Of a stretch of DNA of 54,583 nt, positions 1 through 8,118 are shown in pieces (the stretch's first letter is position 1; each line of letters opens with the position of its first letter). Below the pieces are notes generated by a model. It was not told where the DNA came from, did not search any database, and worked only from the letters and a program-made list of their open reading frames with translations. The stretch is from assembly GCA_003244145.1 (NCBI GenBank), contig QHBM01000151.1, positions 1 through 54,583 on the forward strand. The letters run 5' to 3'. The stretch is from Chthoniobacterales bacterium (GTDB lineage: Bacteria > Verrucomicrobiota > Verrucomicrobiia > Chthoniobacterales > UBA10450). The position numbers were made by a program, and so were the translations under genes.

Positions 1-210
1 TCCGCGATTCTGCCTAACGACAAAAAGCAGTTCACGCTTTTCACGGTCGAGCAGAACCACGCGAAGGAACACATCGTGCAGGTTGGCCTCGAGAATGAGC
101 AGGAAGCGGAAATCAGCGCGCCGGAGCTGCGCGCGAACGACACCGTCGTGACCGTGGGCAATCACGAGCTGGCCGACGGCATGGCGGTCGCGATCCAGAA
201 ATCCAAATGA
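1..210 (+). CDS. RND efflux membrane fusion protein, C-terminal end (partial)
   Basis: The window opens inside this gene; only the last 69 residues are present, in frame 1, ending at TGA 208-210. The visible part has FTVEQNHAKEHIVQVGLEN followed by an alternating beta-strand pattern and DTVVTVGNHELADGMAVAI, which matches the membrane-proximal C-terminal domain of HlyD/AcrA-type periplasmic adaptors. Such adaptors link an inner-membrane RND pump to an outer-membrane TolC-type channel. The stop overlaps the next start in ATGA, so it is translationally coupled to the pump gene that follows. The family call rests on this short fragment plus the neighbour; the substrate cannot be told. Confidence 0.82.
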   Translation, partial: SAILPNDKKQFTLFTVEQNHAKEHIVQVGLENEQEAEISAPELRANDTVVTVGNHELADGMAVAIQKSK

Positions 211-3200
211 TCGCCTGGGCGCAGCGCCACGCGCGCTCGATTTTGTTTCTCCTCGCCGTCCTCGCGATCGCCGGAGCGACCGCGATCTTTTCGCTCCCGA
301 TCAGTCTCTTTCCGGCCATCAGTTTTCCGCGTGTGCGCATCAGCCTCGATGCGGGCGATCGCGCGGCCGAGCAGATGATGGTGGAAGTGACGCGGCCGGT
401 CGAGGAAGCGGTGCGCTCGATTCCCGGCGTCGGCGGCGTGCGCTCGACCACGAGCCGCGGGAGCGCGGAAATCTCGATCAATTTTCACTGGGGCCAGGAC
501 ATGATCTCGGCCCTGCTCCAGGTCGAATCGCAGGTGAACAAGATGCTGCCGAGTCTCCCGCAAGGCACCGTGTTTGGCGTCGAGCGGATGAATCCGACCG
601 TATTCCCGGTCATCGCTTACAGCCTCACTTCGAAGGCGCTTTCGCTGGTCGAGCTGCGCGATCTCGCGCTCTACACTTTGCGCCCGGCGCTCTCGACTGT
701 GCCCGGCGTGGCGCGCGTGGGCGTGCTAGGCGGACTCACGGAGGAATACCGGGTCGTGGTCGATCCGGCGAAATTGCTTTCGTTCAAAATGACGATCGAC
801 GATGTCGCGAAAGCGCTCTCCGCCGCGAACGTCCTCGTCGCCGTCGGCCGCCTCGAGCAATACGACAAGCTCTACCTTGTCGTCTCCGACACGCGCTTCA
901 AAAAGTTCGACGAAATCGCGCACACCGTCTTGCGCTCCACGCCGGATGGCGTGGTCCTGCTCGATGATGTCGCGACGGTCGAACACTCGACTGAGCCGCA
1001 GTGGACGCGTGTGACGGCCGACGGCAGCGACGCGGTTTTGTTTCAGGTTTACCAGCAACCCGGCGGGAACACGGTGCAGATCGCGTCGGGCATCAAAGCA
1101 AAGCTGAAAGAGATCGCGAAACAAATTCCCGAGGGCGTGAAGGTGGCGAACTGGTACGACCAGAGCGAGTTGATCGTCGCTTCCGCCAGCAGCACGCGCG
1201 ACGGCGTGATCATTGGGGTCGTCCTCGCTGCCATCGTGCTGCTCGTTTTTTTGCGCAACTGGAAGGTGACCTTGATCGCGGCGCTGACTGTGCCGGCGGT
1301 GCTCGCGTCCACCGTGGTGCTCCTTTTCGTCGCGGGCATGAGCTTTAATATCATGACACTCGGCGGGATGGCGGCGGCGGTCGGATTGATCATCGACGAT
1401 GCGATCGTGATGGTGGAACACATCATCCGGCGGGTGCGCGGGGCCGAGGGCGAGACGCGCGAGGGCGTGATGAAAGCCGCGGCTGAATTCACTAAACCGC
1501 TCGCCGGTTCCTCCGCTGCCACCGTCATCATCTTCACCCCGCTCGCTTTTCTCACCGGCGTGACGGGCGCGTTTTTCAAAGCGCTCTCGCTCACGATGGC
1601 GTCGGCCCTGGTCATTTCCTTTCTGATCGCGTGGCTGGCGGTGCCGATCCTTTCCGGACGGCTCTTGAAAGAGAAAGACACGGAAAAGGAAGAGCAGGGC
1701 CGGGTAACGAAGAGCGTGAACAAACATTACCGCGCGCTTATGCAACGGATGCTGGGCCAGCGCTGGCTGGTCGCGCTCATCATCGTGCCACTGCTCGCGC
1801 TCGGTTACGTTGCCTACAAGAATGTGGCTTCCGGTTTCATGCCGGTGATGGACGAAGGCGGGTTCATTCTCGATTACGTCTCGCCGCCGGGCACTTCCTT
1901 GGCGGAGACGGATCGGTTGCTGCGCATGGTGGAAGGGATTTTGCAAGCGACGCCGGAAGTGGACACCTACTCGCGGCGGACGGGCGCGCAGCTCGGCGGC
2001 GGCCTGAGCGAGGCGAACATCGGCGACTTTTTTGTGCGCCTGAAACCATTCCCGCGCCGCCCCATCGACGCCGTGATGGAGGATGTGCGCACCCAGATCG
2101 AGCAGCAGGTTCCAGGACTGCAAATTCAGACCGCGCAGTTAATGGAAGACTTGATCGGCGACCTCACGAGCGTGCCGCAACCGATCGAGATCAAACTTTT
2201 TTCCGAGAGCGAAGAGACTCTGCGCAAGATCGCGCCGCGGGTGGCCGATGCCATCCGCAAGGTGAACGGCATCATCGAAGTGAAAGACGGGATCGTGCCC
2301 GCGGGCGACGCGCTCGACATCCAGGTCGATCGCGTGAAAGCCGCGCTCGAAGGGATGGACCCGAACGCGATCACCAAGTCGCTCGACGATTACATTTCCG
2401 GCAACGTCACCACGCAGGTCTTGCACGCGCCGAAATTGATCGGGGTGCGGGTCTGGATTCCGCACCAGGCACGCGCCACGATGCAAGCGATCGAGAACCT
2501 ACTCCTGCGCGCGCCCGACGGTCATCTCTTTCCGTTGAAACGCGTCGCCGCGCTGACGACCATCGTCGGCCAGCCCGAAATCATGCGCGACGATTTGAAA
2601 CGCATGGCCGCCGTGACGGGGAGGATCAGCGGGCGAGATCTCGGTTCCACCGCGGCGGAGGTGAAGCGCATCCTCGACCAGCCCGGCCTGCTCCCGACGA
2701 ACGTCCCCTACACCATGGGCGGACTTTACGAGCAACAGCAGATTGCCTTTCGTAGCCTCTCGATAATCCTCATCGCCGCCCTCGTCCTGGTTTTCCTACT
2801 CCTCCTTTTTCTCTACGAATCCTTCCGCGTCACCATTGCCATGATGCTGACCACGCTCTTCGCCATCGCCGGCGTTTACATCGGGCTCTGGGTCACGCAG
2901 ACGGAATTCAACATCACCTCGCGCATGGGCATGACCATGATCGTCGGCATCGTGACCGAGATCGCGATTTTCTATTATTCCGAGTTTCGCGAACTGGAGC
3001 CGAGCGACGATCGCTTCATCGTCGCGGGCATCAATCGCCTCCGCCCCATCGCCATGACCACGTTCGCCGCCATTCTTGCCCTCATGCCGCTTGCGCTCGG
3101 CATCGGCCAGGGCTCGGCCATGCAACAACCGCTCGCCATCGCCATCATCTCCGGCCTCGTCTTCGGCATGCCGCTCGCGCTCATCGTTCTGCCGGTTTTG

Positions 3201-3242
3201 CTCTCGGTTTTCGGCGAACGCGCCGCAACAACCAATGCCTGA
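207..3242 (+). CDS. RND-family efflux permease (AcrB/MdtB/CzcA superfamily)
   Basis: A 1011-residue inner-membrane proton-driven exporter, close to the usual RND length of about 1020-1050. It shows the typical plan: an N-terminal TM helix (FLLAVLAIAGATAIFSLPI), a periplasmic porter domain, TM2-6 from about residue 335, a second large loop, and TM8-12 in the last 170 residues (LIAALVLVFLLLLFLYESF). TM4 carries GLIIDDAIVMVEHI with the double aspartate of the proton relay, as in HAE-type drug pumps rather than the DG form of many heavy-metal pumps. It overlaps the adaptor gene by 4 bases, so the two form an operon; no TolC-type gene is visible. The substrate is unknown: DD favours organic compounds, but this is inference. 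Confidence 0.93.
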   Translation: MIAWAQRHARSILFLLAVLAIAGATAIFSLPISLFPAISFPRVRISLDAGDRAAEQMMVEVTRPVEEAVRSIPGVGGVRSTTSRGSAEISINFHWGQDMISALLQVESQVNKMLPSLPQGTVFGVERMNPTVFPVIAYSLTSKALSLVELRDLALYTLRPALSTVPGVARVGVLGGLTEEYRVVVDPAKLLSFKMTIDDVAKALSAANVLVAVGRLEQYDKLYLVVSDTRFKKFDEIAHTVLRSTPDGVVLLDDVATVEHSTEPQWTRVTADGSDAVLFQVYQQPGGNTVQIASGIKAKLKEIAKQIPEGVKVANWYDQSELIVASASSTRDGVIIGVVLAAIVLLVFLRNWKVTLIAALTVPAVLASTVVLLFVAGMSFNIMTLGGMAAAVGLIIDDAIVMVEHIIRRVRGAEGETREGVMKAAAEFTKPLAGSSAATVIIFTPLAFLTGVTGAFFKALSLTMASALVISFLIAWLAVPILSGRLLKEKDTEKEEQGRVTKSVNKHYRALMQRMLGQRWLVALIIVPLLALGYVAYKNVASGFMPVMDEGGFILDYVSPPGTSLAETDRLLRMVEGILQATPEVDTYSRRTGAQLGGGLSEANIGDFFVRLKPFPRRPIDAVMEDVRTQIEQQVPGLQIQTAQLMEDLIGDLTSVPQPIEIKLFSESEETLRKIAPRVADAIRKVNGIIEVKDGIVPAGDALDIQVDRVKAALEGMDPNAITKSLDDYISGNVTTQVLHAPKLIGVRVWIPHQARATMQAIENLLLRAPDGHLFPLKRVAALTTIVGQPEIMRDDLKRMAAVTGRISGRDLGSTAAEVKRILDQPGLLPTNVPYTMGGLYEQQQIAFRSLSIILIAALVLVFLLLLFLYESFRVTIAMMLTTLFAIAGVYIGLWVTQTEFNITSRMGMTMIVGIVTEIAIFYYSEFRELEPSDDRFIVAGINRLRPIAMTTFAAILALMPLALGIGQGSAMQQPLAIAIISGLVFGMPLALIVLPVLLSVFGERAATTNA

Positions 3243-3258
3243 CAAAGGTCGCGGCCGA

Positions 3259-4050
3259 TCAATGCGCTTTTGACGCAGGCTTTTGCCGGAAAATCAGGAT
3301 CAGCGCGACGATCACCACCAGGAGTGCCAGGGATGCGGTATATCGGCTCAGAGCCAGCCCGCCTTTGGCGAAAGGCTTATCCAGAAAATCGCCGACGACG
3401 GCTCCGAGCGGACGCGTCAGGATGAATGCCGCCCAAAACAAAATAGCGCGCGAAATGCTCGTGAAGTAATAGAGAAGCGCGCTCAACAGGAGTAACCCAC
3501 CGAAAACCACGGCAGCCCCGAGATAGCCCATCTCATTGGTATCCGCGACCCAGTCGCCGAGTGCCGTGCCCAGCGTCTGCGAGAACATGATTGTGACCCA
3601 ATAAAAGATCTCGACCTTCGGCGTGTTCACTGTCTCGACTGAGATGCTCCCGGTTGCCCAACGCCAGGTCAAAAGCGACGCAATGACCAGGATCAACAAG
3701 ATGGTCGAACCTCCGGTGTAGCCGATGCCGAGCGATCTGGTGCAATAATCGGCCAGCGTGGTCCCGACCGTCGTCGTGGCGACGATCGTGAGCCAATAGA
3801 GGAACGGGTGAAATTTTTTTGCCTTGATCTGCACGAGGACCGCGACAACAAAAATGACGCCGAATATTGCCGTGCCAATGAGATAGCCGGTGCCTTTGGC
3901 CGCGGCGGTCGTTTCGCCCAGCCACGACATGGTGACGGCGTCGCCGCCGGTCTCGCCCAGCGTGGTCGCCAGGATCTTAACGATCCAGAATACAAGCGTT
4001 ACCTGTGGGACTTTGGCCACGAGCTCTGATGTCCGTTCGTCGTTCTGCAT
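3259..4050 (-). CDS. COG4705-type polytopic membrane protein with four internal repeats
   Basis: A 263-residue protein of about eight TM helices, resembling the uncharacterized membrane-anchored protein family COG4705. The sequence is built from four copies of a two-helix unit. Each first helix has an aromatic-Trp start and a small-residue/acid end: FWIVKILATTLGETGGD, YWLTIVATTTVGTTLAD, YWVTIMFSQTLGTALGD and FWAAFILTRPLGAVVGD. Each unit therefore places an Asp at the same position in a membrane helix. I chose the ATG at 4050 (MQNDERTS); the frame stays open further upstream, but that part is basic and lacks family character. It is convergent with the pump gene with only 16 bases between. Function unknown; the repeated intramembrane acids would suit an ion or small-solute channel or carrier, which is inference. 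Confidence 0.8.
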   Translation of the reverse strand: MQNDERTSELVAKVPQVTLVFWIVKILATTLGETGGDAVTMSWLGETTAAAKGTGYLIGTAIFGVIFVVAVLVQIKAKKFHPFLYWLTIVATTTVGTTLADYCTRSLGIGYTGGSTILLILVIASLLTWRWATGSISVETVNTPKVEIFYWVTIMFSQTLGTALGDWVADTNEMGYLGAAVVFGGLLLLSALLYYFTSISRAILFWAAFILTRPLGAVVGDFLDKPFAKGGLALSRYTASLALLVVIVALILIFRQKPASKAH

Positions 4051-4109
4051 GGCCCACCCTATCGTGCGGCTGGCGGCGAATTGCCAAAAAAAACACGAGG
4101 CGCGCCGCC

Positions 4110-4241
4110 TCAATGTTTCTTCACCAGTTTGCGTAGACGCCGCGTAGTGTCATCGCGGTCGAGTTTGCTAGAGGCGACATCCAGCACCAGTTGCTCCCAA
4201 TGCTCGCTGTCCGGCGCCGGCCCGGCAGTTCCGTAAAACAT
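4110..4241 (-). CDS. Candidate 43-residue small protein
   Basis: An ATG-started frame of 43 codons ending in TGA. The product starts MFYGTAGPAPDSEHWEQLVL and ends TTRRLRKLVKKH, an acidic amphipathic segment followed by a basic tail, and codon use resembles neighbouring genes. It lies head to head with the MazE-like gene, with only 11 bases between the two start codons, so the promoters must lie inside the opposing coding regions if both are real. It is also just upstream, on the same strand, of the COG4705-type gene (59 bases). I do not recognise a family. It could be a chance frame; confidence is limited. Confidence 0.4.
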   Translation of the reverse strand: MFYGTAGPAPDSEHWEQLVLDVASSKLDRDDTTRRLRKLVKKH

Positions 4242-4252
4242 AGTATTCCGCC

Positions 4253-4483
4253 ATGACCAAAACGATTTCGAAGATAGGAGATTCCCAGGGGATTATTTTC
4301 GACGCCGCCCTGATGGACCTCGCGCGGGTGAAACTGGGTGATCAAATGAATGTTACCGTCATGCCCGAAAGCGGCGCCATCGTCCTGATGCCGGTCCGCA
4401 AGGGGCCGTCCGCCAAGAAAGTTACTGCGATTATTAAGAAGACGGTAAAGGACTACCGGAAAACCTTGCGCAAACTGGCATGA
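4253..4483 (+). CDS. AbrB/MazE-like DNA-binding protein (orphan antitoxin type)
   Basis: A 76-residue protein. Residues 1-48 fit the swapped-hairpin AbrB/MazE/SpoVT fold: TKTISKIGDSQGIIFDAALM, then VKLGDQMNVTV and a final GAIVLMPVR strand. In MazE antitoxins this half dimerises and binds the operon promoter. The rest (AKKVTAIIKKTVKDYRKTLR) is a basic helix, where antitoxins normally contact their toxin. No MazF, PIN or other toxin gene follows; the next frame encodes a DUF5329 protein. It is therefore either a solitary regulator or an orphaned antitoxin. Head to head with the small frame ending at 4241. Confidence 0.72.
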   Translation: MTKTISKIGDSQGIIFDAALMDLARVKLGDQMNVTVMPESGAIVLMPVRKGPSAKKVTAIIKKTVKDYRKTLRKLA

Positions 4484-4587
4484 GCGCGACCCCGGATGAT
4501 TGCATTCATCTGAGTGTTGAGGCCGTCCACGAAATCCATGCGGATAAGTCTGAATGCGAAAGCATTTATCTCGTCTACTCTCTCCGC

Positions 4588-4953
4588 GTGCATCGAAGTT
4601 CTGTTCTCAGCGTTCTGGCGGTTCTGGTTTTCCTGCCTGCGATCCTCTTCGCCCGCGAAGCGCGCGAGGAGGCACGGATCGAATTCCTGATTCACGGGGT
4701 CGAAAGCTCCACCGGGATCAAGTTCATCCGTAACGGCTCTGAATACGATGGCGCGGCGGCGGCGAAGCATCTTCGGATGAAAGTAAACTACGGCGGGTCG
4801 CGGATTAAAACGGCGGAGGAGTTCGTGAAGTATTGCGCCTCGGAGTCCTCCCTCACCCATCGCAAGTACAGCATCAGGCTCGCGGACGGCACGACGATGG
4901 ATGCGGCGACCTATTTCACGGAGCAGCTGCGTAAATTCGATGAAAAACATTAA
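4588..4953 (+). CDS. DUF5329-like secreted or membrane-anchored small protein
   Basis: The product contains EEARIEFLIHGVESSTGIKF, then FIRNGSEYDGAAAAKHLRMK and RIKTAEEFVKYCASESSLTH, a pattern typical of DUF5329, a small periplasmic family of unknown function. I start it at GTG 4588 (121 residues) because the next residues, SSVLSVLAVLVFLPAILFA, form a clean signal or anchor segment. An in-frame ATG at 4480 overlaps the MazE-like stop (ATGA) and would add 36 residues with no signal character; that longer form would be coupled to the regulator. Its 3' end overlaps the phospholipase D gene by 14 bases, so the two are probably co-transcribed. The start is uncertain, the frame is not. Confidence 0.75.
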   Translation: MHRSSVLSVLAVLVFLPAILFAREAREEARIEFLIHGVESSTGIKFIRNGSEYDGAAAAKHLRMKVNYGGSRIKTAEEFVKYCASESSLTHRKYSIRLADGTTMDAATYFTEQLRKFDEKH

Positions 4954-6196
4954 CGCGTTCGCGGCGGCTCTGCTCTCCGTCGCGCTGGGTGGTTGCGCCA
5001 CTCGGGACACGAGAGAAGCGAAGCATGAAGTGACGCCGCTATATTCAGCGGCTTCGTCCACTTTCCGGCAGGCCACAGGTTCGCTGCTTGGATCGGGCTA
5101 CGTTTCGGGGAACACCATCGTGACCCTGGTAAACGGCCGCCAGATTTTCCCCGCGATGCTTAGTGCGATCCGCGCCGCGCGACAGACGATCGATTTCGAG
5201 ACCTACATTTATTGGGATGGCGAGATCGCGAAGTCCGTGGCGGATGCCTTGGCGGAACGCGCTCGCGCCGGAGTAAAAGTGAATGCCATCCTCGACGCCC
5301 AAGGCACGGGAAAGATGGGCAGCGAGAATCTCGAGAAGATGAAAGCGGCCGGAGTGCAGGTGGTGAAGTACCATCCGATGGCGTGGTGGGATCCGCGCCG
5401 CTACAACAACCGCAGCCATCGCAAGCTCCTGATTATCGACGGCAAGATCGGTTTCGTGGGCGGGGTCGGCATTGCCGATGAATGGCTGGGCGACGGCGAG
5501 TCGCCGGATCATTGGCGCGACAATCATTACAAGGTGACGGGGCCGGTGGTAGCGCAGCTTCAGGCGGCCTTCATGGATAACTGGCTGAAGACCGAGGGGA
5601 CCGTGTTGCATGGGCCGGAATATTTTCCGCAGCTTGCCGCGACCGGATCGGACACGGCGGAGGCTTTCAAGAGTTCGCCTCGCCAGGGGAACATGGACAT
5701 TCACTTGATGTACTTGCTGGCGATCGCTTCCGCCAAACGATCGCTCCTGATCGAGAACGCTTATTTTTTGCCCGACGACCTGATGCGAAAGGAATTGATC
5801 GAGGCGGCGAAGCGCGGCGCGAAAGTCGAGATTATCGTCCCGGGAAAACACATCGATCAAAAAATCGTGCGCGCGGCTTCGCACAAACATTATCCCGAGC
5901 TGTTGAAGGCGGGAGTGCGGATTTACGAATATCAGCCGGCGATGGTCCACGTGAAGCTCATGATCGTGGATGGCGCATTCGTCTCCGTCGGCTCGGGCAA
6001 TCTCGATTTGCGTTCACTCCGCTTGAACGACGAAGCGAACCTCAACGTGCTGAGCCAAAGCTTCGCCGCGGAGCAGGCCCGCCTGTTTGTGCAAGATAAA
6101 CAGCGCTGCCGCGAGATCACACTCGATAGCGCGGGCCACCTCGGCCTGGGGAATCCGCTCCAGCAAGCGGCCAGCGTGGTTTCGCCGGAGTTGTAG
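4940..6196 (+). CDS. Lipoprotein phospholipase D family enzyme (cardiolipin synthase-like)
   Basis: A 418-residue phosphatidyltransferase/phospholipase D protein. The start MKNINAFAAALLSVALGGCA gives a lipobox (LGGC, cysteine at residue 19), so it is predicted to be a lipoprotein on the periplasmic side. Two HKD motifs are present: SHRKLLIIDGKIGFVGG near residue 160 and VHVKLMIVDGAFVSVGSGNLD near 337, as in cardiolipin synthase B/C. Cardiolipin synthases make cardiolipin from phosphatidylglycerol or phosphatidylethanolamine; related enzymes hydrolyse phospholipids. An upstream in-frame ATG at 4901 lies inside the DUF5329 gene and is rejected because the lipoprotein signal begins at 4940. The lipobox is an unusual addition for a synthase, so a secreted phospholipase role is also possible. 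Confidence 0.88.
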   Translation: MKNINAFAAALLSVALGGCATRDTREAKHEVTPLYSAASSTFRQATGSLLGSGYVSGNTIVTLVNGRQIFPAMLSAIRAARQTIDFETYIYWDGEIAKSVADALAERARAGVKVNAILDAQGTGKMGSENLEKMKAAGVQVVKYHPMAWWDPRRYNNRSHRKLLIIDGKIGFVGGVGIADEWLGDGESPDHWRDNHYKVTGPVVAQLQAAFMDNWLKTEGTVLHGPEYFPQLAATGSDTAEAFKSSPRQGNMDIHLMYLLAIASAKRSLLIENAYFLPDDLMRKELIEAAKRGAKVEIIVPGKHIDQKIVRAASHKHYPELLKAGVRIYEYQPAMVHVKLMIVDGAFVSVGSGNLDLRSLRLNDEANLNVLSQSFAAEQARLFVQDKQRCREITLDSAGHLGLGNPLQQAASVVSPEL

Positions 6197-6357
6197 CGGC
6201 CCGGGATCGGAGCCGCGCGGAATGCGCGCGAGATAGGCGTTGTGGTTTGGTGGTTATCAACGATGGTGCGGCCCGTTTCTCTGCTGCCCGTTCCAACTGT
6301 TCTGGGGCAGATGCACCGCGCACCTCGGCCAATCGCCGAAACTTAGAACCAAACCAT

Positions 6358-6642
6358 ATGAACGCCGAACTACTCAAAGCAGCTTCCGAAGTCATTCCTG
6401 ACAAGGGAATTTTGGTGAACATGATGTCGCGCCGTGTGCGGCAGCTTTCCCTCGGCCACCGGCCCTTGGTGGAATTTGTTCCCGGGCTTGGCCATGCCGA
6501 TATCGCGCTCACCGAGATCGCCCGCCGCAAGCTCACTTTCGAGTTGGCTCCGGAAAAAGTGGCGATCGCCGAGGCGGTGACACATGTGGTGCAGTTCCCC
6601 GGCGTGATCGTCGAAAAGGCGCCGAAGAAAAAGGCCGCGTAG
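6358..6642 (+). CDS. rpoZ: RNA polymerase omega subunit
   Basis: A 94-residue protein beginning MNAELLKAASEVIPDKGILV. It has the omega pattern: an N-terminal helix, VNMMSRRVRQLSLGHRPLVE, then ADIALTEIARRKLTFE, the ALxEIxxGK-type conserved segment. Omega helps assemble and stabilise RNA polymerase by clamping the beta-prime C-terminus. The N-terminus ASEVIPDxxxLVNxxSRRVRQL is the form I know from Verrucomicrobia and is one of the best taxonomic clues here. The frame is open upstream to 6247, but homology begins at the ATG at 6358. It stands alone, 161 bases after the phospholipase gene, with no gmk or spoT beside it. Confidence 0.85.
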   Translation: MNAELLKAASEVIPDKGILVNMMSRRVRQLSLGHRPLVEFVPGLGHADIALTEIARRKLTFELAPEKVAIAEAVTHVVQFPGVIVEKAPKKKAA

Positions 6643-6766
6643 CCGGAAGTCAGGGATAGCCAGGCCTTCGTGGCGACTGAAGGCGTCGTCGCTCGTGGTC
6701 ACACCTCTGAAATTCCAAAGAAATAATCTGCAAACTCGCCCGACGCCGCGCTAGGATCGGCGGCAG

Positions 6767-7528
6767 ATGACCGTTCGCGACGAAGAGATCGCATCTGCCT
6801 TGCCCGCAAATCTCGACGCGTTACCGCGGCGGGGCGGGTTTCGCCTCCGCGGCCTGGAGATGACCAGGCTCGAGACGTTCATCGACGCAGCCTTCGCCTT
6901 TGCTATTTCGATGCTGGTCATCGCGGCCCAACAAATTCCGGACAATCTCGTCGCTCTCCTGGCCGCGTTTCGGAATGTGCCGGCCTTCGTCACCAGCGTG
7001 ATCGTGCTGGGCATTTTTTGGCGAGGCCACTGGTTGTGGAGCCGGCGTTATGGTCTCGAAGACGGAGTCTCGATCTTCCTGAGCTGGGCCATGCTGGTTA
7101 CGATCCTGATCTATATTTATCCGCTGAAAGCGATCTTCGGCGCGATGTGGTTCTTCGTCAGCCACGGTCAAGTCGGCCAGGCCGTGGGCCTTCACGCCAG
7201 TGCCGAACAGGCTCGCGCGCTCTTCGCCATTTACGCTCTCGGGTTCGGCGCCATTTCTCTGGAAATCCTGCTCTTGAATCTCCGGGCCTGGCAATTGCGC
7301 GAGCCGCTGCGATTGAACGCGCGCGAAAAAGCGATGACACGCGCTGAACTGTCCGGCTGGTCGATGCCGCTCGGGGTGGCGATCTTGTCGTTAGTGCTCG
7401 CGCTCGTGCTGCCGATCGAGCAAATCGTCTGGAGCGGCTGGATCTATTTTTCCCTCACTCTGCTGACGCCGTTGCAGCGGATTTTTCACAAGCGGCGGCT
7501 AATCGCGGAAGCGGAAATCGAGATCTGA
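6767..7528 (+). CDS. TMEM175-like (DUF1211) membrane protein
   Basis: A 253-residue protein with about six TM helices. The segment MTRLETFIDAAFAFAISMLVI corresponds to the signature first helix of bacterial TMEM175 channels, usually RLExFSDGVFAIAITLL; here FSDG is FIDA, so the key helix is recognisable but altered. Further helices include VPAFVTSVIVLGIFWRGHWL and ILSLVLALVLPIEQIVWSGW. TMEM175 relatives form potassium-selective channels lined by isoleucines of the first helix; whether this one conducts K+ is not established. The N-terminal 31 residues precede the family domain, so a start at the internal ATG 6860 is also possible. No operon partner. Confidence 0.72.
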   Translation: MTVRDEEIASALPANLDALPRRGGFRLRGLEMTRLETFIDAAFAFAISMLVIAAQQIPDNLVALLAAFRNVPAFVTSVIVLGIFWRGHWLWSRRYGLEDGVSIFLSWAMLVTILIYIYPLKAIFGAMWFFVSHGQVGQAVGLHASAEQARALFAIYALGFGAISLEILLLNLRAWQLREPLRLNAREKAMTRAELSGWSMPLGVAILSLVLALVLPIEQIVWSGWIYFSLTLLTPLQRIFHKRRLIAEAEIEI

Positions 7529-7644
7529 AGTCAGCAGGCGAAGGAGGCGCTTGTGATGTGGTCGAGGATTTTTTAGCCTCGCTGGTATTCTGAAAACGCT
7601 GAAGCTCTTCGTCTGCAATCCGAGCGTATTAACGAGGAACGACT

Positions 7645-8109
7645 ATGAAGAATGACTTAAACTCTGGAAACCGCTGGACGTTTATGCGCGGCGTCCTGGT
7701 GTTCCAGCTCAAAATGTTCGTCGACAACGTCCGGGATTTCGTACTCATGCCAGTGTCGTTAGGTGCGGCCCTGATCGATCTCATCTTCAAAGGCCCTCGG
7801 GAAGGCGCGCTCTTCTACAAGGTGCTGCAATGGGGTTCGCACAGTGAAAAAATGATCGACGTTTATAGCGCCATCGAGCGCGACGGGACCGGCGGCCTCG
7901 AAATCAACCCGGCCTATACGATTGACGGCGTGATCGCGCGGCTCGAAAGCGTGCTCGTGCGCGAGTGCGACAAAGGTGGAACCGCCGCCACTATCAAGGC
8001 GGCAATGGACCGGACGTTCGATCAATTGCATGCTGAAACCAGCGGCGCACGCGACAAGGCGACAGATTTGGCCACGCGCGCGGCGGACAGATTTCGGAGC
8101 AAAAGCTGA
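7645..8109 (+). CDS. Conserved hypothetical protein with one membrane segment
   Basis: A 154-residue protein. Residues 14-50 are hydrophobic and helical (RGVLVFQLKMFVDNVRDFVL then MPVSLGAALIDLIF), followed by a soluble C-terminal half with HSEKMIDVYSAIERDGTGGL and a charged helical tail rich in Asp, Lys and Arg. I have no named family for it. The start ATG 7645 is supported by GAGGAACG about 7 bases upstream. It ends 9 bases before the HD-domain gene, so the two are probably co-transcribed, with the GNAT gene following. Likely a membrane-associated protein of unknown role. Confidence 0.62.
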   Translation: MKNDLNSGNRWTFMRGVLVFQLKMFVDNVRDFVLMPVSLGAALIDLIFKGPREGALFYKVLQWGSHSEKMIDVYSAIERDGTGGLEINPAYTIDGVIARLESVLVRECDKGGTAATIKAAMDRTFDQLHAETSGARDKATDLATRAADRFRSKS

Positions 8110-8118
8110 GGAAGAAAA

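Noticed and set aside
726-2123. Long minus-strand frame opposite the RND pump (465 codons)
   Set aside because: Rich in His, Arg and Asp with no family pattern; a shadow of the GC-rich pump gene.
4480-4587. N-terminal extension of the DUF5329 protein from the ATG at 4480
   Set aside because: The 36 residues lack signal or family character; the GTG at 4588 starts a clean signal segment. Kept as an alternative only.
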